64,000 bases of DNA from Nemopilema nomurai. Its lineage: Eukaryota; Cnidaria; Scyphozoa; Rhizostomeae; Rhizostomatidae. Shown in pieces: positions 51,901 through 63,900 of this stretch. Position numbers and translations under genes: made by a program. The notes below the pieces were generated by a model. The model saw nothing but the letters and a program-made list of their open reading frames with translations. It had not been told where the DNA came from and did not search any database. How positions within the stretch are numbered: position 1 is the first letter of the stretch; every line of letters begins with the position of its first letter. The stretch spans positions 860,575 to 924,574 of the forward strand of contig ML133400.1 in assembly GCA_003864495.1 (NCBI GenBank), in the 5' to 3' direction.

Positions 51901-54900
51901 AGAATTGATAGAGAAGCTAAAAATAACGATTATTAGAAGTGCTTTATATTCAACCTTTGTAGCTCTTAATTTTAGAGACATATTCCTTTTTTAAGGTCGT
52001 TCCCAGTGTATCGAATTTATTTCTGAAGGACATGAAGCAAGTGCTTAAGAAAGAAAACTGCGAGGTTGGTTTTGGTGTTGTGTTTGTATGAAATGTCATT
52101 TTTGCTGACGATTGATTTGTTCGACCTTTTATTAGCGGTGATTATTGATCATTTTTGACGCTACCTTATTTCTTATTTATAGATTTTTGCACCCAACAAA
52201 CTGACTGCGCTTTTTTAATTCTGCAGATCAACATGTAATTAAGCTGATGATTACGCTGATAGTAATTACGCTGATTGTGATTACGCTGATAGTAATTACG
52301 CTGATAGTAATTACGCTGATTGTGATTACGCTGATAGTAATTACGCTGATTGTGATTACGCTGATAGTAATTACGCTGATAGTGATTACGCTGATATTGA
52401 TTACGCTGATAGTGATTACGCTGATAGTAATTACGCTGATTGTGATTACGCTGATAATTGCGCGTGTAATCATGCTGACTGTTGTTTTCCGTTGCAGCAA
52501 GTTTTCTTGGTCACTGCCAATGTTCCAGGAGTAAAGGCAAGTTTCTCGTCTTTCTTTTGCTAGTCTTGCTGCGCCTTTCTTTAACGAAAGTTTTTCTATT
52601 ATGCTAAATTTTCGCGAAATATGTTTTGCAAAATTTTTGATTGATCGCCATTTGGCCCTTTATTTCTTATGCTTAAAGTTTTGATTGACGCATGAGGAAT
52701 TTTTCCCTTATAATTCTTCATTGAATTAATTCATACCTTTTCATACCAAAACCTTTTCATTTCTGCATCTTGAAACCATATTGGAGCTTTTTTGCGAGTT
52801 TCTTTCCGTTCTGAGATATTGTCACCGCCAAAATCCCTATTCACAGGAAGTTCGTGTGATGTTCGACAAATGCACCGAGAAATTCGAAGTAGACGAGGTA
52901 CGTTGCTACTAAGCATCATTGCCTTTGAGGAAACGGAATTCAAGGGAATGTGTTTTTTAGTTTACTCTTAAATTGCCAAGACAGTTCTTGCTTGTTAAGA
53001 ACTTTGCCCTCATCCACAGGATACGACGTTTGCTTCTCTAGTCGACGACTGCAAGAAATGCTTTGAATTGTTCGATAAATCGCTCGTTTTGGTGGACAAG
53101 TATTCAGGTACAAAACATCATTTGTTCCCATTTTGGCATTTGCCTCGAAGTATTGGTGTCAATGACTTTAATGTTAAATCAGTTTAGAATATGCGACTCA
53201 TTTGTTCTCTGTGTTAAACTAGGTTGGTTGATGGAAAGCACGAAAAGAGTTCGAGATTCCTTAACATTCAAGCGAGGCTTTGCTGTCCCGGTCGTGAAGC
53301 TTGAGAGGATGGAGAGGGAGAAGTGTTACGAGGAAAGGCAAGCACAGGTAGGCAAATAGGCGCAGGGAGACACAACTTTAGGTTGCACTTTCCAAAGAAG
53401 TGGCAACTTTCACTTCATTTTCAAATAGGCCCTCTATTGTATGTCTCATATCTGCTCTTGAAAGTATAGCTATTTCATCCGTTGATAGGTTTTAATGTAA
53501 AGGTTTTGATTTTCACTGCCATTGATAATTCGTAGGCCGTGATAATGAAGATGTCCGAAATCAGCCGGCTCAACCTGTCAAGTGCAATTTTGAATGTTTT
53601 TCCGCACCAAGTACGTCCTTCTTACGTTCTTTTTTTTCTCTTTCATGCGGACATCTTGTCATCAGCTGATATCTGATATATTTTTGATACATGATATATT
53701 TATCTGATACATGATATATTTATCTGATACATGATATATTTATCTGATACATGATATATTTATCTGATACATGATATATTTATCTGATACATCAGCTGAT
53801 TTGTTTTCCCCATCATAACTTTTATCAGCGAACCTTTACACCTCATTTTCAGAAACATGTCGCCTTCTTCTTTCTGGCTTTGCTAAAGCAGAATGCATTC
53901 CCTCGAAAAGCGATTGAATTTGAGTTCGCTCTTTGTCACGAGAAAGGTTTGGCAAAGGTGACGTATTTTCTCCCGTGAAATGTTTTTAATAAACTGCTGC
54001 TTCTTCCAAAATTTTTTGTTTTATGGTAGAAATATTAGAACCAAAGAGTCTCAGCATGACAGCAATGTGAAAGGCTGCTTGATTCTTGGCATGCTTCCTA
54101 TTAAAGTCTGTTATTTGCTGTTTGTTGTGTCTATTAAAGTGCATATGACACGAAAAATTTTATTCGCTTAAACTATCAACTAAACATCGCTGGTAACGAT
54201 GGTGAACTTCGATTTTTCATTTTCGACGTACTTTTCTCGAAAATCGGGGTTTTCTGACACCCACTTTGGCCAAAATGTGTCATAAGAAAAACGCGGTCGG
54301 GCAGGCGGTCACATGACCTCTGTGACGTAAAGTGGTTGTGTATCGTTCAAATAGAACTGAGCTGCTGTATGGTTTGACTATGTGATGGCACAACTGTTCT
54401 CCCCTAGAGGAGTTTTTTGCATTAATATTACTCAAGCAATGTCTGAAAACTGCTGCACCAACAGAAGCTCGATGCATTGTTTAACTTTGCACAAGTTTTG
54501 ACGTTCTCCTCGATACCTGTTTTTGACACCAGAAACACCAAAACATTCCTTTGATGAGATGCTGTACCTTCAGTCCGCAAACCAAAACAAGACGAAGAGC
54601 TTGGCAAGCGTCAAAAGCTCATGGTGAGTAATATGTTTGATATTGTTTTGGATAACTGCCTATCAAATTCCTATTGTTTAACACCTGAAGTACGTTGTCG
54701 ATGATGCCACATAAACACCGGGGGCACCCACATAATACTTTTATGTGAATGCGCAGTGCTTCATTCCTGTACCAGTGTCGTTGTGAACTCCCTTCGTAGA
54801 GAGTTTTTTTACAAACTATTTATGTGTATCCAAGAAAAATTTTGGACGATATTTGGAAAATCCAAATTGAACATTCACATAAAGGGCAGTCGGAGATTTC

Positions 54901-57900
54901 ATAACAAACCAGGCAGTGTCGTCAGAACGAAATTCATTTTGGGGGGGGGTCTGCCTATTGTATTGCTTCCCGCCAGTACACTATTTTAAGGCATATATAG
55001 TATTGGGGGCTCCAGACTCCTGCTTCTGATGGCCTTGACAGATACTAGAAGTTCCTGGTAACTGGACAATCTACTACATTAGGCACTCCTTGCCTCACCA
55101 ATGTCAATGTCAGCATTTTTGTACATTAAAACATCCCTGATGTTAATTTTTCAGTTAGTTTGATAACTTTCTAAAATAATTGCAATACATAATCAAACTA
55201 ATTCAATATCTCCTGTAATGTTTAAAATATTTAATTAAAACTTTCTTGGGGTACAGATGCAAAATTCAAGCGAGAAAATTGATTAACAAAAACAAAACAT
55301 GTGTACATATTTAATTATTTCTCTTTATTATTTTCATTTATAGCTTTCACATTTCAAAGTTTATTGTTAGGTAAACGTGATTCACAAGTATTTGTTAAAA
55401 ACCAGTACGAAATATCCTCCACAGCTCATAAAAGGAACAAACATTGATGAGAGACCATCGACTACTGAGGCGACAAGTTTATCCGATGTTGCATCCACTT
55501 CAACTGCAAAAGTAGAACAGAAAGCCAGATAAGCGACTTCGTTCAACTTGAAGAGCCTGACCAAAAAGAGCGTGATTTTTGGATTCAATGTACACCCGGT
55601 CCGTGATGCCCTCAAAAACAAGCTTCCGATACGCCGCAGTACAAGCTTCCCATGGACTTCCTTGGCAGCATCGGTACTCCCTTGCACCAACAAGAAGCCC
55701 AGTTTGACACTTACCACACACACACCTAAGAATTAATAACAATCAAAATATAAACCAACCCCAAGCCGTTTTCGTTTTGGCAAGTCATATTTTAACTTTG
55801 CCCACAAAACTCATCAGCCTAGGCTAGGCCATTTTTGGAAAACTTTTATCAGGTTATGGTACCTGAAAACAGCCACGATGCAAAGCGAATACGGAATTTC
55901 TAACTTTAAAACTCAATGACGATTTATCCTACTCACCATTCATTCAGAGGAATAATTCCTCGCCGTCGATCAAGCAGTTGGGAAGGCCGTATCCTCATCT
56001 TCTGCCTGGTCTCTTTCGATTGCCGTGCCAGCTTCGCCTGGCTCCGCGTCCGAATTTCCCCCAGACGAAACGAATTGTTCGTTCTGGTATGGTAAAAAAG
56101 CCCACCAGAAGCACCTATAAGCTCTTCTTGTTCACTTTCTTCGAAAACTGAAGCCATCGAGCTCTAACATTCGCTGTCCGACACGATTACATGGTCGCAA
56201 GTAAAATTCCGCCGTACTGTTTCTTGTTAGGAAGCAATCTAAACTTTTCACTAACACAACTACTTTACGTCACTTCCTGTCAAACTCGACCCAATCCCTT
56301 ATGACAGATTTTGAAGCAAAAAATCGACTTTGAAACAGCTGTAACTACGAAAGTACACGTCTTTCGAAAATTTTAAGTTATTTTCGTAATCAGCGTACTC
56401 GATTTAGTCAGACGGTGAAATAAAAATTTTCGTGTCATATGCACTTTAAGTCTGTTCCGAACTGCTTGGCCTCTGTCGCAAAGTTATTCAGGGCACTCTT
56501 GGTGGGTTCTTAAATTTACTGCACGTTTCGTTTTAAGGAATTTAATTATGGCTTTTCTTTTCATGTAACAGCATTTAATGTCTCCTGGTTTTTTGAAATA
56601 ATGGTTAAATTTCTCGTTTCGTGTTTATTCAGGAATTACTCACCCTTGACGTCATTTTGAAAGATACGTGGATAAAGGTAAGTTTGTTCTTACGCTTTGA
56701 AAGTCTTGATATTGACAAATGGATAAACCTGCAGGGAAAACATAAACTTAAAACGAAAAATAAATGTACTAATAAGATTTGCCATGATTTCTGGTCCGTC
56801 TACCTAACGCTAAAGGGCTAATACCCTCCTCCACACTGCCATTCATCCGGTACGACTGCGCTTTGCATTGTTCTCGCAGTTCATCTGCACGCTTCTGGGA
56901 CACCTGGATGAGACCGCCACTGCTGCTGACGAAATCGAGATATTTCTGAATGTCCTGAACGGGGCCCTGCTGCTGCTTTGTGACAATGTGGCAATTCTGA
57001 GGTCCTGCTTGGGCGGCTTCATCAACATTAGCATTCAGTTTGGACAATTCTTCGCCGTTAGTGGGTAAGTCGATGGATGTCACTTGGCCAGTTGTGTACC
57101 AACCTGACCCGAACGAAGTTGTTCTGTTGTTGTCACCATGTCATAATCCGGCACTGTTTGCTGAAAAGGAAATCTTCTAGAAACTGACCTGTCCTAACAT
57201 TTAACTATTTTTTGAGTTTTTTGCCTAATCCAATTTTATGCAAGTCTAAAAGTTTTGAAAACCTTGAAATGAAGCGGAAAGGTATTATGCAGATAGCAGG
57301 CAAAAATAATATTTTCCTTTCCGATGTTTCAGTCAATTTGAATGCCTGCAGAAAGTTTGGTTTCCAGGACTTTGTTGATAGCGTGTGTTCCCGTTTTAGG
57401 TACCAGCAAGTACTGCCAACTTTGTTGAAAGTTTATGCCCAGCACCAAGACAACACCCTTGTCACCGAGGCTATAGAGGTAATTTACACACTATCAATAT
57501 ATCACCAAAGGTAACATGGATACCTTGGTTCTCATTTAGGATTCCTTTTCACTATTGCTTGAAAATAAGTGTTTATTTTCATTCCCAGTTTACGATGGGC
57601 ACATTTCTCACCCTCCATCAAAGTCCATTCCTGCTTCAGGTGTGTTTCTTTTCACATTTTCATTTATTTCTGTGTTTTGCTAATAATTGAATTGAACAGA
57701 CCTATTTTTCCAAACTTAGTTAAATGTTAGTTGAATGTTATCTTCCGTTCTGCTGCACCAACGATGTCCATGCTTAACAAGTGTACCACCTTCCTTCCAC
57801 CATTCCTTCCGCTTTTAACTGGCCTTGCTTTCTTTCACAGCTTTTCGCGAGTGCTGCCCCAATTTTGCAGTCAGAAGTTACGCAAGAGTTGCTCACTTCC

Positions 57901-60900
57901 AGCTCGGCAGAACAGGTATTACAGCTTTTTGTTGCTTTGTCTTTGTATATCACTTATTTGCTATATTACTCGTTTGCTATATTATTCATTTGCTATATTA
58001 ATTTGCCTCTTCGCTGCTACAATAGTTGAGGTTATCACTAGCATGTCGCGTCCAAGTACATTATTTTAAAGCTTTTTTAATATGGAAAGAAACCTTTCCA
58101 GAGCGGTGAAGTGTACCTTTCCAGAAAAAATTGCAATCAGAAATAGATTTTGGGCAGAGATCCTTCAAGAAAAAGACTTGTAGATGGTTCTTTTCTCTTC
58201 TTAGCAAGACAATGCCGTATAATTTCCTTGCAAACCTAGGCCTAGAAAGCTCTCTAAAGGTAAAAACCAGTCAATTTCCTGGCCCTTTTAAGGCAACAAC
58301 AACTTTCAGCAAAATAAACTGAAAAGTGAGTTCTCACCGCTAAGTTTAATCTTTGGAACTCTCTTCACTCACATGATGATCATGATGCCCTGAACATGGT
58401 TGTTTCTATCATTTTCTCCATCATTTTTTCTGTCAGCCTGATTGAAGAAGTGTTGATCTGCGACCATATGTCATAGTGAAATACTCGTCTAATATTCCTC
58501 GTTTATTGTTTTGCCGTTTTCCCTTCAGATAGGGTCAGTGAATATCTTTCATTCTGTCTTAGATCCCTTCTCGTGTGTTCTTCAAGCTGCTTCTTTCCTT
58601 CGATCGGAGAGCTGCTGACAACATTGGCATCCTCAGTCTTGTCCGGGGGTCAAAGCCAATTCGTCCTTTCGTAAGTACCAATGCTATTCTTCTCCTTTTT
58701 TAACATCATATTCAAACGGGAGTTCTTTCCCAGCTATGTGAAGGAAGTGTTTGTTTAATCATGGTCAATTGTTTCTAAAAAAGCTCTCTAAATGTCTTTT
58801 TGCATGAGTGTAAGGTCTTCATAGAGTGGCTTTTCTTTTGTCCCTAGGATTCTGTTTGCAAAATCGAGAACATCGAGTTCAGTGTGATTGACATTGCGGT
58901 CCGTTTGGCGGTTACGGTGATCGCTTCTAGACCAACCTCGTCCAGAGGCAGTCAGATGCTGGTGCGTATGTTTTATTGGTAGTATTCCGAAAAAGGACTA
59001 ATTTAGGCCACAAAGCAAACAGTTGATTATCAGCAATCGTATAAGTCGTCCAGTGAATACAAGTGTGCCCGTTTAGTGCCCTTTTTCCCAGAGTTGAGTG
59101 CTAGCCCACTAAATCGAAGTGCCGTGCTCGAAGTGCTGCTTTCTAAGTGCCGCAGGTGCTAGCTCCACGCTTGAATTGTGTCGGTGATGCGTGTAGACTG
59201 CTTGTTTTCTGTCCCCAGACGGTGGTCTCGGCCATCGTGCCGCACTACCTGTGCCACATCAGGGCGCAGACCAGCTCAGCCATACTCGTCGATGAAGACG
59301 TCGAGGGGCAAGAAATGATGTTCAAAGAAATGCGCCAGCTGAGGTTTCTTCTCAACTATCTGAAGGTCGTCATTGAGAATTCAAAGCATTTAGGGAGGTT
59401 GGTTGTTGCACTTTTGCAATACCTATACCTTCTGCAATTCATTAGTATGTCACTTTCTTTTCAGCAATTATAATCAGGTATACAGTTCCTTGAAACTTGC
59501 TCCCTGCGTTGGTTTTTATTTTGTCAGATGGCAAAATTTCTGTTTTTGATTATACAAATTGATTATACAAATGCTTCACAAATTTCCCAAACTTACAAAG
59601 GAACCAAGAGAAATCTGCTTCTCTAGACCGAACTATGCTTGTTAGTGATATTTTCTTCCTGATATTCTCTTTTAAAGAACCATGTTCTGATAGAATCATA
59701 AGGTCATATTCTCGATTTTGCAGCCCATTCTCGAAGAATTTTAGCTGTGTTCACGACAGCCCAGACGCAGTGTTCGACGATGAGTCGCCAGCACCCAAGC
59801 CAAACGTGCTGTCTCTATCATGGTGGCGCTCGTTGCTCGGCGGCGTGAGATCGTGGTTCGGCCTAAGCACCGAACACTCGTCACTGGCCGACGACTTGGA
59901 CCGGATGTCAGTTTCTGGTAAGCTTCAGCTCGGGTCCCTACTTGAATTTGCCATTCCACCCAGTTCGCAGAATGTTTTTAGTCATTTGCAGTTCCTCTTT
60001 TTTCAGCAGTTCTTTTGTTCTTCTACCAAGACTAATGTCCAAATTCGGTTGTATCAGGGGCCAGTTTTGCTTAGTTTCTTGGATATTCATAATGGATACG
60101 TTCGATAGACAAAGCTGATCAAGAAGTCTAAAGCTTTAATTTGTAGACGTCTGACAGTCTATTGCTTGAAGCGCCACCTTTTAACGGTAAAATTTAGCCG
60201 CTTGAGTCTTGTCTCAAATGAACATGGTTGCAAATGAACATGGTTGCAAATGAACATCGTTGCAAATGAACATGGTTGCAGATAAACATGGTTGCAAATG
60301 AACATGGTTGCAAATGAACATGGTTGGAAATGAACATGGTTGCAAATGAACATGGTTGCAAATGAACATGGTTGCAAATAAACATGGTTGCAAATGAACA
60401 TGGTTGCAAATGCCATCGCTTTTGTGTTGTCAATCTATCATTTTAGTTTGTAATGGAAAACGTACTGAAGATGTAGGAATATGCTTCAATTTCCATGAAA
60501 TAGTGACAATCACTTTGTACGTATGTTTTAGATGAGTTGCCAGTCTCGCTCGAAGAGCAACTGGCACTTGAAACGTTCTGCCTCCCTCGCATGTCTTTGC
60601 TCTACTTGGTGTCCGAGTTCGTGACAAACGGTGCCACGAGAATGCGCAAGATTAAAGAAGCGATACGGAGGCGCGTCGCCATTCAGGAGGTTGTGGTTGA
60701 CAAATCACAAGTGATGGTGAGTATTTTCAGAACTTAGTTGATCCTGTGAGATCTGCTTCTTATCGTAACTCAGGCTGCGAGGTCATTTTGATTTACGTGC
60801 AATATTTCAAACCAATTCGATTTGGTCTCCAAAAGCAGGGGTTTTCGTTCTGTAAAAATTTACATTTCTTCCACCGAAATAATGATTTGAACAAATGCTT

Positions 60901-63900
60901 TGCGGTACAAAACTTCACAATGGCAAGAAATATATTCGAGTATGAGGTCAACACATGAAGACTTTTTTGGCCTCTTTCACCCTTTGCTTCATATATCCGT
61001 AAAGTTTTCCTACACTTTCGATACAGGCATTTGCTACGAAACCTTTTCGTTACCTATCGACTTTGCAGCGTGATGCAGTTGGGCTGTATAAGGTTCCTTG
61101 CAAACGCTCCATCAGCTTTTGAAAAGTAGTTTGTTATTAGGATTCGACATTGTTAAAAATAGGAGAGAATGTTGAGGATCGATTTGTTTTATTTATGGAC
61201 GTAGTCTCCCTAAGCCTGGTCTGCTAATTCTCTCGTTTCCCTGTAGATTCTCTGTGAAGTGGTTTCTGCCTTGCTGTCATTGGCGCCTCGCAATCAGGAC
61301 ATTCTGTCCAACATCGGCTTTGAGAGGTAGGAACAAGAACTCTTTCACGAATTCTGCTTTCTCATTATATCATCAAAACCATTCTTTAATAGATCCATAC
61401 CAGCTTTCACCGGTTTATAGACGGTCTTGGTAGGGCAATGAAATTGAACGTTAAGTTTCATTTTAGCTATTCAATTCAATGTTCAAGTTGCTTATCGTAC
61501 ATTACTTACCCTTGAATTTTTTGCGATTTGTTACCTTTTTATTGTTGTTATGAGAAAATGCACAAGTTAAGCTGAAGTAAGACAGTCTCTGATCTCAATG
61601 ATTTTTAAATAGGTTCATGTTGCAGACCATCCCTTCCATTAAATGGGCCGATGAAAGAATTCCGCTGTTGATGCAAATGGTCGAAAATGTGAATGAGATT
61701 CTGCGCAAGTGCTTACAACACCCTGAGCAACTTGTGAGTAATTCTTTAACTCACCATCGACTGTCGTAAATTTTCACAATTGAGTCTCGTAACTTTTGGC
61801 CATCGACTGTAGTGCCTTTTGCCATTAGATTGTTGGAACTTTTGACATTGAACTGTCGTAACGTTTGATTACAGACTGTTATAGCTTCTAATCATAGACT
61901 GATGCAACTTTCGACTACAGACTGTCGTTATTTTCGACTATTGACTGTTATAGCTTCTAATCATAGACTGATGTAACTTTCGACTACAGACTGTCATAAC
62001 TTTCGACTATTGACTGTCGTAACTTTCGACTATTGACCATAGACTGTAAAAACTCTTGATCATAGACTGATGTAACTTTGAACCATTGACTGATGCAACT
62101 GCTCGCCGAAGAATGTCGTAACTTTCGCCTGTAGAGTGTCGGAGCCTTTGGCCATGGATTGTCGAAACTTTCTACAATGGATTTTCGAAAATTTACGCCT
62201 TAGACTATCGTAACTTCTGACCATCCACTGCCGTAGCTTTTGGTGATAGACACGCGCTTTTCTGTCGTAGCTTTCTACCATACAATGTCATCACTTTTGA
62301 TTCCAAACAGTCATAACTTTCGACCACCGACAGTCTTAACTTTTGTCCATAGACTGCCGTAGCTTATGATCACAGACTGTCGTAACTCTCGACAATAGAC
62401 TTTCTTAACCTTTGACTATAGAACATCGCACCTTTTGACTATAGGCTTTCGTAACTTTGGACCCATTATCAGTCGTAACTTTTCAGTACTGATTGCCATA
62501 ACTTGTGATTACAGATTTTGGTTACTTTTCGCCCAAGGCTGTCGTAATTTTCGACTGTAAATGGTCATAACCTTCGACCGTAGATTGACGTGGCTTTTCA
62601 CTAAAGACTGTTTTAATTTTTAAAACAAATTGTCGTCTTTCAAAATTTTGGCGATAGACGTCGTAACTTTTGACGGTGGACTGTCGTAATTTTTGAGCAA
62701 CTTAAGTATTTTAATTGTGCCACTTTTGACGCATTATCACGAACAAAGTATTGGTATGTGAGTTAATCCGGGGATGTATTTTCATGATATGATGCTATTT
62801 GCTTTGTAGAGTGCTGTGAATTGGAACGCGCTTGAGTTTTGCCTGAGAGGTATGTATTTCACACTGTCGTCATTTGGCACTCTCACTAAATTTTCCAAGT
62901 TCCATTTTTTCAGAAAGGGTTGTTGCAAGTAGGTGTGTTTTGTCATGAAAGAGTGAGAGAATAAACCAACCATACAAAAACGACGATGAACAACTGAAAT
63001 AGCCAAAGCCTTGTAAGGGGCTACTCATGGCCTGTACAAATTTGTCCTTTACAATCAGCATTTGAAATAGTCGTTTTTAGCTACACAGGCAGTTGGAAAA
63101 TGCTACTGTCAAAAGGAAGCTGCGAAGGAGAGCTCTACGGCAAATGCTGAAAAGCGGGGATGGCTGCTGCATGTGATAACAACACATGTCGTCGGTCGTT
63201 TTTGGAAAGACTTTTCTCTGCTTCTGTCTTACTATGTTTCTCTTGTATAGATCGCTCGTCCCCTCCATTTAAACATCCGTTTTTTTACGAAGGAATAAAC
63301 TTTACAATATGGAAACAAAGAGAAATAGCCTCGGAGCCACAGATCAAGGTACGTCTATACCTAATTGCATCTTACTTTCCAAATGGGGGATTTTAAGGAG
63401 AGTAAGTAATTTTTGCTTTTGCCGAAGTTAAAGAAGATGTTTTAGTTGCTTGTGCTCTCTGGAGCAAGCCTCAAGGACCAATCATGAATAGAACCCTGGT
63501 TTGCTACCAACTTTTCATTTACTCGACTTTGGAGTGGTTTGCTTCTGACGTGTTGTTGAGCGCTGAAACGGATTGCACTGGGGCCTTCCTTTGGCTCACT
63601 GCTGCATGAGTGCTACTCATCAGTTGCACATTTGCACAAGGCCAGCCATTGACAGATGCGTCATCGTTGTCCCTAGGAGCTGATCGACTTGTGCGTGCAA
63701 GTGATTCTTTGTGACCGGGTCAGCGACGGAGTGCATGCTGTCTCGATCTCCTTCGCCACCATGGGTGCCAAGCTGGCCGCTCGCTTGATCCAGGCCAACC
63801 CGAACGTCTTCAGTCTGCCAGTGGTTTGCGCTGACTATTACGTGAATTCAGATGTCATTCGTCTGGAGAAGTTCCTCATTCACTGGTTTCTGCCCCTCAC

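Noticed and set aside
52247..52534. 95-codon VITLI-repeat frame spanning intron 17 into exon 18
   Set aside because: It is a 15-bp tandem repeat that stays in frame. The exon proper is only the last 39 nt.
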